From Sphingomonas sp. LM7 (GTDB lineage: Bacteria; Pseudomonadota; Alphaproteobacteria; Sphingomonadales; Sphingomonadaceae), in assembly GCF_002002925.1 (NCBI RefSeq), contig NZ_CP019511.1:1302001-1366000 (forward strand): 64,000 bases of DNA, in the 5' to 3' direction. Both the position numbers and the translations under genes were made by a program. The notes below the pieces were generated by a model, which worked only from the letters and a program-made list of their open reading frames with translations, was not told the DNA's origin and searched no databases. Below are positions 41,001 to 48,328 of the stretch, piece by piece; within the stretch, counting starts at the first letter, position 1; each line of letters opens with the position of its first letter.

Positions 41001-41122
41001 GTCACCGTCACGGCGCGCGGTTCGTCAGGGGCCGTCGGAAACACCGATTTTCCCTGGGCCCATGCCTGCACCGGCATCGTGAGCGCCGTCGCTCCGAGCA
41101 AGCCAACCAGAATGCCACGCAT
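38099..41122 (-). CDS. Secreted tandem beta-helix (GH55/pectate-lyase-3-like) protein with C-terminal propeller, paralogue B
   Basis: The 1007-residue product repeats the plan of paralogue A: signal peptide (about 1-22), a first beta-helix beginning GDGVADDSEALQQAFDRARD, and a second beginning GVMGDGQADDTAAIQRAID near residue 397. The C-terminal propeller contains VDAKGALYFIDRRFQRIHRW and VDGDGRVFVANGQVFVYG. Long stretches are identical or nearly so between the paralogues (YVSPDGS, WWHNGEFRDQLD against WWNNGEFRDQLD), and differences are spread along the length, which suggests divergence of substrate specificity. It is first in a minus-strand unit with the TonB receptor and diverges from gluconokinase. 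Confidence 0.8.
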   Translation of the reverse strand: MRGILVGLLGATALTMPVQAWAQGKSVFPTAPDEPRAVTVTAKGDGVADDSEALQQAFDRARDETGHGLVFLPSGKYRITRTLVVPPGVRVYGVGATRPVIRLGAATPGFQQGVSTMIVFGGGDQYNVGQVPVPVPTVVPRDKIVRDANSGTFYSSMRNVDIEIADGNPAAAGVRFRMAQHAFLSDMEFRLGTAFAGVYQAGNVIENVHFKGGRYGIVSEKTSPAWQFTLLDSTFEGQRDAAIREHEARLTMVNVAIRDTPVGIEIDRGYSDSLWGKDVRFEKVSRAAVVISNEDRVFTQIGFENALAVDTPVFARFRDSGRMIEGKGRAYKVASLSYGLAVPELGQNGVYATQADVQPLKRMPARRKPAIRALPQMASWVNVRTLGVMGDGQADDTAAIQRAIDTRLTLYFPTGFYKVTDRLKLRPDSVLIGLHPALTQLYIPDNSPRHAGVGPVAPILETPRGGDNILSGLGLFTGRVNPRASNLLWRSGANSLVEDVKIMGGGGTPTPDGKPLGSLTARTGDPVTDGRMDAQYPSIWVTDGGGGTFANVWSPNTFASAGFTVTNTSTPGHVYEMSVEHHARNEFVLDNVENWEFLAPQTEQEVGDGPNAVGLEIRNSRNLLFANYHGYRVTRSYAPQRSAVKLFNSSDIRFRNVHVNGESGYASCDDEGCGTFLRASKYPFDNAIEDVTRGLTVREREFASLDIGAAERSIAAPTPGTVKVDKVADGFWSISGAAVDAKGALYFIDRRFQRIHRWTQARGLEIVRDHALDPVNLAIDKSGHLLVLSSLGPKGAVYSLDPAGPPDALTRIEPTPVRDGARRATLLPVNWWHNGEFRDQLDHQSYEFTTLAEMFAREAATPKAQEYVSPDGSLALPAFRVWQQGPTDHVGWRWSNGLNANGLVSARQGERLFVTNGSENVTYSGAVGAGGTIVDLKPFANRGGESVAVDGDGRVFVANGQVFVYGADGSEAGRIDVPERPLQILFGGPDRRTLFILTHHALYAARP

Positions 41123-41181
41123 TGTCGGACCTCCCTCGTCAATCGGTCCGCTGGCTAGCCCGGTCTCCCGCCGACCGCATC

Positions 41182-41197
41182 TGCGACCAAGGTCGTA
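41182..41197. promoter_or_regulatory. Palindromic operator candidate between paralogue B and gluconokinase
   Basis: TGCGACCAAGGTCGTA contains the perfect dyad CGACC/GGTCG and matches the site at 38074-38089 at 13 of 16 positions. It lies in the 185-base divergent promoter gap, placed to control both the degradative operon and gntK. Confidence 0.45.
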
Positions 41198-41307
41198 GTT
41201 CCCAATCCCACAGCGCCGATCCAGAAACGCATGCGCACCGATTGCGGTGGGAGCCGCTGGGCATAGTTTTCGAGGACGCCCGATTGCCGCCTTTTGCTCG
41301 CCCCGCC

Positions 41308-41826
41308 ATGCCCTTCGCCGTGATCGTCATGGGCGTGAGCGGGTGCGGCAAATCGACATTGGGCGCGCTGCTCGCCGAGGCGCTGGGGTGCCGGTTCCTC
41401 GAAGGCGACGACTATCATTCGCGTGAGGCGGTGGCGAAGATGCGCAGCGGACAGCCGCTGGAGGACGCGGACCGCTGGCCCTGGCTCGACCGGCTGGGCG
41501 CGGCGACGGCCGACGCCGTCGCCGAACATGGCACCGCCGTAACCGCGTGCTCGGCGCTGCGTCGCCGTCACCGGGACCGGCTGCGCGCGACGATCGGATG
41601 TCCGGTGCACCTGGTCCTGCTCGAGAATAGCCGCGAGCGCCTGGTCGAACGCCTGACGGCGCGCACCGGGCATTTCATGCCGATCGGCCTGCTGGACAGC
41701 CAACTCGCCACGCTGGAGCGGCCGCTCGCGGAGGAAGATGCGCTGGTTCTCGTGACCGAACAGCCGGCAAACAGGCTGGTGGATGGCGTTCTTGCGCGGC
41801 TCGCAGAGCGGCAACGCATCGCCTGA
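41308..41826 (+). CDS. gntK: Gluconokinase
   Basis: Gluconokinase phosphorylates gluconate to 6-phosphogluconate, the substrate of Edd. The 172-residue protein is of the GntK P-loop type: MGVSGCGKSTLG near residue 10, FLEGDDYHS, RWPWLDRLG, a CSALRRRHRD segment and a C-terminal lid region. The ATG at 41308 gives the family start; the open frame upstream runs through the promoter gap. Divergence from the beta-helix/TonB-receptor operon suggests that catabolism of the imported sugar passes through gluconate or a related aldonate. Confidence 0.92.
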   Translation: MPFAVIVMGVSGCGKSTLGALLAEALGCRFLEGDDYHSREAVAKMRSGQPLEDADRWPWLDRLGAATADAVAEHGTAVTACSALRRRHRDRLRATIGCPVHLVLLENSRERLVERLTARTGHFMPIGLLDSQLATLERPLAEEDALVLVTEQPANRLVDGVLARLAERQRIA

Positions 41827-41843
41827 AGCAATCCCCTCGGCGC

Positions 41844-41864
41844 AAAACCTGTTGGACAGGTTTT
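41844..41864. promoter_or_regulatory. Perfect 9-3-9 palindrome downstream of gntK
   Basis: The arms AAAACCTGT and ACAGGTTTT flank TGG. The CTGT...ACAG dyad resembles lux-box-like or GntR-type operators. A half-matching copy (AACCTGTCCAACA) lies at 41943-41955, also in the gap before the LuxR-type gene. It could double as a weak terminator for gntK, but the A+T-rich arms and the second copy favour an operator. Confidence 0.5.
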
Positions 41865-41942
41865 ATCGCCACGCGGGGACAAAATCACAACAAGCGCCAG
41901 ATTTCGTCCCTTGCGGGCGTATGATCGCGAAATAATGGCTTG

Positions 41943-41955
41943 AACCTGTCCAACA
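41943..41955. promoter_or_regulatory. Second CCTGTCCAACA site upstream of the LuxR-type gene
   Basis: AACCTGTCCAACA matches the core of the palindrome at 41844-41864 read on the other strand, with an imperfect right arm. It lies about 100 bases before the LuxR-type start codon. Paired sites of different strength around a promoter suggest autoregulation, an inference from spacing only. Confidence 0.4.
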
Positions 41956-42051
41956 ACTTCGCTTATGGTAGCGTTAACGTATCCACACAACCCGAGTAGC
42001 GCAAGCGAACCGGTATCGTTGCAGATGGATCGGCATAAGGGAGAGGCAAGG

Positions 42052-42321
42052 ATGCACGGCGCGACCGATCTGCATGACGATCTCGGCCATCCGGGGATCG
42101 GAACTCCACACCCGTCTCCGCCCTTGCCGCAACTCACCCCCACCCAGATGGAAGTGCTGCGTTGCGTGCGGAGCGGCCTGCTCAACAAGCAGATCGCCTA
42201 CCAGCTCGGAATAGCCGAAGCGACGGTGAAGGTTCACATGACCGCCGTCATGCGAAAGCTCAATGTCCGCAATCGCACGCAGGCCGCAATCGCCGCCGGG
42301 CAGCTCCGGCTGGTCGCCTGA
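42052..42321 (+). CDS. Short LuxR-type (GerE) DNA-binding regulator
   Basis: The 89-residue product is almost only a LuxR-type helix-turn-helix: LTPTQMEVLRCVRSGLLNKQ, then AYQLGIAEATVKVHMTAVMR and KLNVRNRTQAAIAA. It lacks a receiver or autoinducer domain, so either dimerisation alone or a partner protein sets its activity. The ATG at 42052 has a GGGAGAGG ribosome-binding site; an in-frame ATG at 41965 would add an unstructured N-terminus. It sits between gntK and the MFS transporter with two palindromic sites upstream. Confidence 0.85.
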   Translation: MHGATDLHDDLGHPGIGTPHPSPPLPQLTPTQMEVLRCVRSGLLNKQIAYQLGIAEATVKVHMTAVMRKLNVRNRTQAAIAAGQLRLVA

Positions 42322-42452
42322 TCGCGGCAGCCTGAAGGTCTTCCCGGCAAGGACCGGCACGCGCAACCGGTAACCGAATCCGTCCGCGCGATTTCAATGT
42401 AATTCGGCGCGTCGAAACGCCACAATGCGGCCTGCATCAAGGGGGCGAAAAC

Positions 42453-43763
42453 ATGCACGACCAGCAGACCATGGCCGGGGCGCCGCCGATCTCGCCGCAA
42501 GGCGAAGACACGCTCCGCCGGATCAGCCGCCGCCTGATGCCACTGCTCTGCGTCCTGTATCTGATCGCCTATATCGATCGCCAGAACGTCTCCTACGCAA
42601 AGCTGGAGATGGTCGATGCGCTGGGCCTGTCCGAAGCGGCCTATGGCCTGGGCGCCAGCCTGTTCTTCCTCGGCTATTTCCTGTTCGAGGCGCCGGCGAA
42701 CATGATCCTCGCCAGGGTCGGTGCGCGGCTGTGGTTCGCGCGGATCATGGGCACCTGGGGGCTGATCACGCTCGCGCTCGGCTTCACCCAAGACGCCACG
42801 ATGTTCTACGTGCTGCGCTTCCTGCTGGGCGTCGCGGAGGCGGGCTTCTTCCCCGGCGTGCTCTATGTGCTGACACTCTGGTATCCCCAGGCACGGCGCG
42901 CGCAGATGGTCGGCTGGTTCATGATCGCCAGCGCCGTCGCCAACGCAGTCGGATCGCTGATCGGCGGCGCGCTGCTGGAGCTTGGCGGTGTCGCCGGCCT
43001 TGCCGGCTGGCAATGGGTGTTCATCGCCACCGGCATACCCGCCGTGCTGCTGGTCCCGGTAGTGCTGATGGCGTTGCCCAGCACGCCCCAGGACGCACGC
43101 TTCCTCAGCGCTACGGACAAGGCCTGGCTCGCGGCCGAACTCGCCGCCGAGCCTAAACAGGCGCTGGAAGGATCGGCATGGCGTGCGCTGCTCGATCCGC
43201 GCGTGCTGATACTGGCCGGACTCTATTTCGGAATGCCGCTCGGTGCCTATGGGCTCAGCTATTGGCTGCCGACGATCGTCAAGGGCTTCGGCGCTTCGAA
43301 CCTGCAGAACGGAGTCATCAACGTGATCCCGTGGGTCTGCGTCGCGTTCGCGCTATGGGCAGTACCGCGCCACGCCGCGCGGTACGGCGCAAGCCGCTGG
43401 CATATCGTGGCTCCCTTGCTGGTCGCCGCGGCCGCCCTGCTCGGTAGCGTGCTGCTTCCGGGCGCCGCAGTGAAGTTCGCCTGCCTGTGCCTCGCCGCCG
43501 CGGCGGTCTTCGCGGGACAGCCGATGTTCTGGAGCGTGCCCCAGCGCCTGCTGACGGGCGCGCATGCTGCCGCGGGCCTCGCCGCTATCAACTCGGTCGG
43601 CAATCTGGGCGGTTTCGTCGCGCAGAACGCCGTCCCCGCCGTGCGCGACGCGACGGGCAGCAACCTGGCGCCGATGGCCCTTCTCTCGGTGGCGCTGGCG
43701 CTCTCCGCAGCGGGCTTCTTCGTGCTTCTGCCCAGAATCACCGGTAGCAAGCCAAACGCCTAA
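42453..43763 (+). CDS. MFS transporter, anion:cation symporter type
   Basis: The 436-residue protein has twelve predicted membrane helices and the motifs of the anion:cation symporter group: IAYIDRQNVSYAKLEM in helix 1, FFLGYFLFEAPANMILARVGAR between helices 2 and 3, and RFLLGVAEAGFFPGVLY in helix 4. Members carry hexuronates, aldonates, tartrate and similar acids. Placement downstream of gluconokinase and the LuxR-type gene suggests import of a sugar acid from the periplasm. An AAGGGGGCG site precedes the ATG. Its stop overlaps the convergent DUF885 gene. Confidence 0.9.
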   Translation: MHDQQTMAGAPPISPQGEDTLRRISRRLMPLLCVLYLIAYIDRQNVSYAKLEMVDALGLSEAAYGLGASLFFLGYFLFEAPANMILARVGARLWFARIMGTWGLITLALGFTQDATMFYVLRFLLGVAEAGFFPGVLYVLTLWYPQARRAQMVGWFMIASAVANAVGSLIGGALLELGGVAGLAGWQWVFIATGIPAVLLVPVVLMALPSTPQDARFLSATDKAWLAAELAAEPKQALEGSAWRALLDPRVLILAGLYFGMPLGAYGLSYWLPTIVKGFGASNLQNGVINVIPWVCVAFALWAVPRHAARYGASRWHIVAPLLVAAAALLGSVLLPGAAVKFACLCLAAAAVFAGQPMFWSVPQRLLTGAHAAAGLAAINSVGNLGGFVAQNAVPAVRDATGSNLAPMALLSVALALSAAGFFVLLPRITGSKPNA

Positions 43764-45583
43764 CTTGCGGGAGCCCCGCGCCGCGCCGCGATGTATCGCG
43801 CGACTTGCTCGTCGAGGATGTCGAGCGGCAAGGCGCCCTGCCCCAGCACCGCTTCGTGGAAATCGCGGATGTCGAAGCGTGCGCCCAGCTCCCGCTCTGC
43901 CCGCGCGCGGAGTTCGGCGATCCTGAGCTGGCCGACCATGTAACTCGTCGCCTGGCCGGGCCAGTTGAAATAGCGATCGACTTCGCGGCCGATATCGGTG
44001 TCCGAAACCGAGCTGTTCGAACGGAAATAGGCGACCGCCTGGTCGCGCGTCCAGCGCTTGGAATGGATGCCGGTGTCGAGCACCAGCCGGATCGCTCGCC
44101 ACACTTGCAGCGACAGCATCCCGAACCGGGCATAGGGATCCTTGTAGACGCCCATCTCGTTCGCCAGCCGCTCCGAATAGAGCCCCCAGCCCTCGGTATA
44201 GGCGCCATAGCCGCCGAACTTGCGGAACTTGGGGAGTCCGGTGAGTTCCTGTTGGCGCGCGATCTGGAAATGATGCCCGGGCGCGCCCTCATGCGCGGCG
44301 ATCCCGGCGACCTGGACCTTCTGCGTCTGGTTCATGTCGACGAGATTGACATAGTAGATGCCCGGCCGTGACCCGTCGGCCGAGGGCCGGTTGTAGAAGG
44401 CAGTGGAAGCCGTGCCTTCGCGCCACTTTTCCACCGCGCGCACCTCCAGCGGCGCCTTGGGCAGCACGCGGAAATAGCGGGGCGCCACTTCGAGCACCGA
44501 CGCAATCACGGCGCGTGCATCGCGCAGATACTCTTCGCGACCCGCTTCGGTGTTGGGGTATTTGAACTTCGGATCCGTCCGGATTTGATCGAAGAATTGT
44601 TCGAGCGTGCCGGTGAAGCCGACTTCGCGCTTGATCGCCTCCATCTCCCGGCGGATCGCGGCGACTTGGCCGAGGCCGAGCGCATGGATCTGGTCGGCGC
44701 TCAGGCTGGTCGTCGTCGAGCTCTTCAGCCGATCGGCATAATAGGCTGCGCCATTCGGCAGGCTCCAGGCGCCGAAATTGCCCTTGGACCTGGGCTCGAC
44801 TGCGTCGAGCGCGGCGAACAGCGACGCAAAGCCTCGCTGGAACGGCCCGGTGAGCGCGGCCTGGGCGTCGGCAAGCAACTTGGCCTTGGTCGCTTGCGGC
44901 GCGTCCAGCTTGCCGACCTTGGTGCGGAAATCCGCCATCAGCGTCGAATCCGGGCCATTGTCGAACGGGGCGCCGGTGATGACCTTGCGCGCATCGGCAC
45001 GCGCGGGGGCGAAATTGACCTTGTTGGGCACGATCCCGGCGGCGGCCTGCTCGCGCATCAGCGCGGCGACTTCGCGCATCACCCGCTCGGTATCGCGAAG
45101 GCGCGCGATATAGGCTTGTGCATCGGCGACGCTGTCGACCTTGTGATTGTTGATGAGCAGCACCGGGATGGCCCCGGCCGGGCTGCCGTTGGTCGAGACG
45201 GGAAACCGCAGCTTGCGGAAGCGGAACGACTCCCGGCTCCGCTCGACTTCATATTCGAACAGGCGATAGCTGACCCGGGCGCTTTCGCTCAGTTGCTCGG
45301 GCCGGAAGCGCGCGCGCATCTCTTTCAGTTGTTGCGCGGCGAGGTCCTGCTTACGGCGCGCCGCCGCGTCGGTGTAATCGTCCAGCCGATCATAGTCGGT
45401 CTTGAACCCCAATTGGGTCTGCGCTTCGGGACTGAGGCGGATCTGGGCGTCATAGGCCTGGTCGAGAAATTCGAGCAGCGCCGCATCCTGCGTTTCCGCC
45501 TGCGTCACCTGCCCCGTGGCCGGAGCGCCCGCCTGCAGGAGCGGCACGACGGGGAGCAGCATCAGAAAGAGAGCGGGACGCAT
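43760..45583 (-). CDS. DUF885-family secreted peptidase-like protein
   Basis: The 607-residue product has a signal peptide (about residues 1-24) and the DUF885 domain. It includes the zinc-binding motif HEGAPGHHFQ near residue 440 and GGYGAYTEGWGLYSERLANE. This family is related to M32/M3-type helical metallopeptidases, and several exported sphingomonad copies are annotated as such. The substrate is unknown. It overlaps the MFS transporter tail to tail and is transcribed alone. Confidence 0.9.
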   Translation of the reverse strand: MRPALFLMLLPVVPLLQAGAPATGQVTQAETQDAALLEFLDQAYDAQIRLSPEAQTQLGFKTDYDRLDDYTDAAARRKQDLAAQQLKEMRARFRPEQLSESARVSYRLFEYEVERSRESFRFRKLRFPVSTNGSPAGAIPVLLINNHKVDSVADAQAYIARLRDTERVMREVAALMREQAAAGIVPNKVNFAPARADARKVITGAPFDNGPDSTLMADFRTKVGKLDAPQATKAKLLADAQAALTGPFQRGFASLFAALDAVEPRSKGNFGAWSLPNGAAYYADRLKSSTTTSLSADQIHALGLGQVAAIRREMEAIKREVGFTGTLEQFFDQIRTDPKFKYPNTEAGREEYLRDARAVIASVLEVAPRYFRVLPKAPLEVRAVEKWREGTASTAFYNRPSADGSRPGIYYVNLVDMNQTQKVQVAGIAAHEGAPGHHFQIARQQELTGLPKFRKFGGYGAYTEGWGLYSERLANEMGVYKDPYARFGMLSLQVWRAIRLVLDTGIHSKRWTRDQAVAYFRSNSSVSDTDIGREVDRYFNWPGQATSYMVGQLRIAELRARAERELGARFDIRDFHEAVLGQGALPLDILDEQVARYIAARRGAPAS

Positions 45584-45725
45584 TAAAATCTCCTATCGCA
45601 TCGGGGCGTTTTCAGCCGAATGCGAATCTCCTGCCGTTTTTGGGGCGGGCTAGCAACGCCGCGACGCCCTCCGCTACAGATCGGGCAAAGACGCACAGAA
45701 TCGCGATTGTACGAAGGAGGGGATC

Positions 45726-46667
45726 ATGGAGGTACGCCGGACACTATGGGCGATGCTGTTGCTGCCGGCGGCGGCATCGGCACAGAGCGCGACTGAGCAG
45801 GCGCGGGCGATCGCAGGCGAGCCCGTTTCGGCGCCGCAGCGCCTGACCCTCGTCGATCTGCCGCACCCGACGGGAAAGCCGATCGCACTGTTCGACGGGC
45901 GCAGCCTGGACGACTGGCAGCCATGGCTCGGCTATCCCGACCCTGCGGTGACCTACAAATCCAGTCCGAACAGCGCCGCGATCGGCACCGGCCGCGACAC
46001 GCGCGGCGACTTCGCGGTCCGCCAGGTCGATGGCGCGCCCGCGATCTGGATCAAGGGCGAGACCTGGGGCAGCCTCGTCCACCGGGCCGACCTTCGCGAC
46101 TATCATCTCCGGCTCGAGTATAAATGGGGTGCGAAGACCTGGACGCCGCGCGAAACGCAGCCGCAGAACAACGGCTTGCTCTATCACACCCATGGCGCAC
46201 CGGGAGAGGTGTTCGGGACGTGGCGTCCGTCGGTCGAGTTCGAGATCATGAAAGGCTCGACGGGCATGATCGTCACCGTCGGCACCAGGGTACGCGCGAA
46301 GACGACCGTCGCGTTTGATCCGTCGCTGATCGCGCCGCACCTGCGCTTTCGCGCCGGTGGCCGGGAAATCGACATGGTCAACGGCACCCTGACTTGGAAT
46401 GTCGAAGCCGCCACCGATGCCGAGCGTCCGGCCGGCGAGTGGAACACGCTCGACCTGTACGTCCTGGGCGATCGCGCGATCCATGTCGTCAACGGCGTTC
46501 CGGTCGCCGAGGTGCGCGACCTGGCGGTCATCGGGCCCGACGGCACGCGGCAGCCGCTGACGCATGGGCAGATCCAGCTCCAGTCCGAAGGCGCGGAGAC
46601 CTGGTTCCGCGCGATCACCGTCGAGCCGATCCGCAGCCTGCCCCGGCTGGTGGCGTCGGGCGGCTAG
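45726..46667 (+). CDS. DUF1080 (3-keto-disaccharide hydrolase-like) secreted protein
   Basis: The 313-residue protein has a signal peptide (about residues 1-19) and a concanavalin-like DUF1080 domain. It contains KPIALFDGRSLDDWQPW, YHLRLEYKWGAKTW, NNGLLYHTHG, VEFEIMKGSTG and the C-terminal GQIQLQSEGAETWFRAITVEP. Members include enzymes that cleave 3-keto-glycosides. It extends the carbohydrate theme of the preceding locus, but no oxidoreductase making 3-keto sugars is visible nearby. An AAGGAGGG site overlaps the region before the ATG. Confidence 0.9.
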   Translation: MEVRRTLWAMLLLPAAASAQSATEQARAIAGEPVSAPQRLTLVDLPHPTGKPIALFDGRSLDDWQPWLGYPDPAVTYKSSPNSAAIGTGRDTRGDFAVRQVDGAPAIWIKGETWGSLVHRADLRDYHLRLEYKWGAKTWTPRETQPQNNGLLYHTHGAPGEVFGTWRPSVEFEIMKGSTGMIVTVGTRVRAKTTVAFDPSLIAPHLRFRAGGREIDMVNGTLTWNVEAATDAERPAGEWNTLDLYVLGDRAIHVVNGVPVAEVRDLAVIGPDGTRQPLTHGQIQLQSEGAETWFRAITVEPIRSLPRLVASGG

Positions 46668-46781
46668 CGCAGGACTTTCGTGACCACCGGCCGAGCGGTC
46701 CCGATCGGCAGCTTGCTCACTTCTCAATCATAGGGGAGCAGGCCCCGCTCGTGCGGTTCACGCGCGAGTCGATCGCCTGGA

Positions 46782-47189
46782 TCAGCGATCCGCGAACCGC
46801 ACTGCGAAATACGCGACGGTCCCGCCGGTCGGGGAGGCCAGCATCGCAACCAGCACGCCGCGTCCATCCTGGCCGCGCCACGCCTGTGCGAGTTTCTTGC
46901 CGGGATCCGCGCCGGGCAGCGCGACCGCCGTGGCACCGCGCTGACGCGCCAGATTGTCGATGCGCTTCGCGATCGCGACCCAGGGGATGTCCTTCCGCAC
47001 CGCGAAAAGGCGCTCGCCTTCTATCGTGACGCCGTCCTTGGACACGTCCTGCGCCAGCCCGTGCAATGCCCGTCGCTCCGCTGGATCGGTGCTGGGTCCG
47101 GCGCCGGCCGGTGCCGGCAGCGACGCGAGGTCGAACCCGCGGACAAGGCCCAGAAAGGCAAACAGACTCAAGAGCGCCGCTTTCAGCAA
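46782..47189 (-). CDS. Hypothetical exported protein (135 residues)
   Basis: Not recognised. The product has a hydrophobic N-terminus (LKAALLSLFAFLGLVRGFD) that could be a signal peptide or membrane anchor. A small soluble domain follows with DGVTIEGERLFAVRKDIPWV and a C-terminal GGTVAYFAVRFA. It is 64 bases downstream of the calpain-like gene on the same strand, so cotranscription is possible. Whether it belongs to the secretion region or is an unrelated neighbour is undecided. Confidence 0.6.
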   Translation of the reverse strand: MLKAALLSLFAFLGLVRGFDLASLPAPAGAGPSTDPAERRALHGLAQDVSKDGVTIEGERLFAVRKDIPWVAIAKRIDNLARQRGATAVALPGADPGKKLAQAWRGQDGRGVLVAMLASPTGGTVAYFAVRFADR

Positions 47190-47253
47190 GGGATGTCCTT
47201 CACGCCGAGCTTGCCCGCTTTGCGCGAACCGCTCAACCCTGAACGCATGAGCT

Positions 47254-48198
47254 TCAGCGCGGTGCCGGCCCGACGGTGAACGCCTCGGCGCCGCCGGTAT
47301 CGGCGAGGGTGCGCAACGGCACTTCCATCGTCGGCGATGCGGTGTCCTTCCCCTCGCCTACGTTCATGTTGGTGCTCCACGGATTGCGCACGGACACCAT
47401 CCATTCGCCCTCGGCATTCTGGTGGATGCCCTCGACGGTGTAGACATGATTGTCGACCAGCCCGTCCTGCGTGCCCTCATTGCCGCGGATCTTGTCCCAC
47501 AGGCTCTGGTTCTCGGGGACGGTCCACAAGGTCACCGGGCGGTGGTTGGACAAGGCTGCATCGACTTGCCCGGCCATCCGGTCGAGTGCCGAATTCTCGC
47601 TTTCGAAAAAGCCCTCGGAATAGCGGATCTCGTCGCCGCGATCGCCGGTGATCGCCTGCATCGCGTCCTGAGGCCAGCCGCCATTGGCGATCGCGGTATA
47701 GCCCTCGGTCAATCCGTCGGCGGGGTTGCTGTCGTGGATCTTGGCATAGGCAGTCTCGGCGACCGCGGGCCAGATCGGGCCGTCGAGCCCGCTATTGTCG
47801 GCAGTCGATCCGCCCAAACGTGCGAGATTGTCCTCAACTTCGGCCTGGGTGACGGTCACCGACTGTGGATCGCCGTTACTGTCATGGAGCTGGACAGTGA
47901 AATTGCCGGTGCCCGCGTCGAAGCTGATCATGTTGCGGACCGCATCGGGCTGCTGCTGCGCCAGCGCGCCCAGCGTGGCGACGAAATAGCAGTCGCCCAG
48001 CGCATCCTGGCGGATGTCGGCGGAGGTCGGGCCTTGGGCGCCGTAGAGATCGGCGGCGTCGAAGCGGACTTCGGCGGGCTTGGTGCCGCTGCCGCCGCCG
48101 TCGATCGGGATACGGAATCCCGGCACCGACACCGACGAACCTGCGAGCAGCGACTCCAGGTTGAAACGGGTTGCAATGCTTCCGGCGGCCTCGAGCAT
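47254..48198 (-). CDS. Calpain-like (C2 family) cysteine protease, candidate type III effector
   Basis: The 314-residue protein has the calpain catalytic triad: Cys70 in RQDALGDCYFVA, His251 in VDNHVYTVEG and Asn272 in SVRNPWS. It has no signal peptide or membrane segment; the first 45 residues are Ser/Gly-rich and look flexible, as in many type III effectors. I chose the ATG at 48198; the frame is open further upstream across the divergent promoter. Bacterial calpain-like proteases occur both as exported enzymes and as effectors. Position near sctP and divergence from a lipase-like gene support the effector reading, which remains an inference. Confidence 0.85.
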   Translation of the reverse strand: MLEAAGSIATRFNLESLLAGSSVSVPGFRIPIDGGGSGTKPAEVRFDAADLYGAQGPTSADIRQDALGDCYFVATLGALAQQQPDAVRNMISFDAGTGNFTVQLHDSNGDPQSVTVTQAEVEDNLARLGGSTADNSGLDGPIWPAVAETAYAKIHDSNPADGLTEGYTAIANGGWPQDAMQAITGDRGDEIRYSEGFFESENSALDRMAGQVDAALSNHRPVTLWTVPENQSLWDKIRGNEGTQDGLVDNHVYTVEGIHQNAEGEWMVSVRNPWSTNMNVGEGKDTASPTMEVPLRTLADTGGAEAFTVGPAPR

Positions 48199-48328
48199 GC
48201 CGACTCTCCCAATTCTTTCACGCGACCTATGCGCCCTGCGCGCAGCACCGGCGATAATCGGATCGATTATGGCGCACAGGGTGCGCGCCCGGCATCTAGT
48301 GCAGCATCCGATCGAAGGACGGCGCGCG

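Noticed and set aside
41844..41864. The palindrome after gntK as an intrinsic terminator
   Set aside because: The arms are A+T-rich outside a short core, the T run is part of the stem, and a second partial copy lies 80 bases on; an operator is the better explanation, though dual use is possible.
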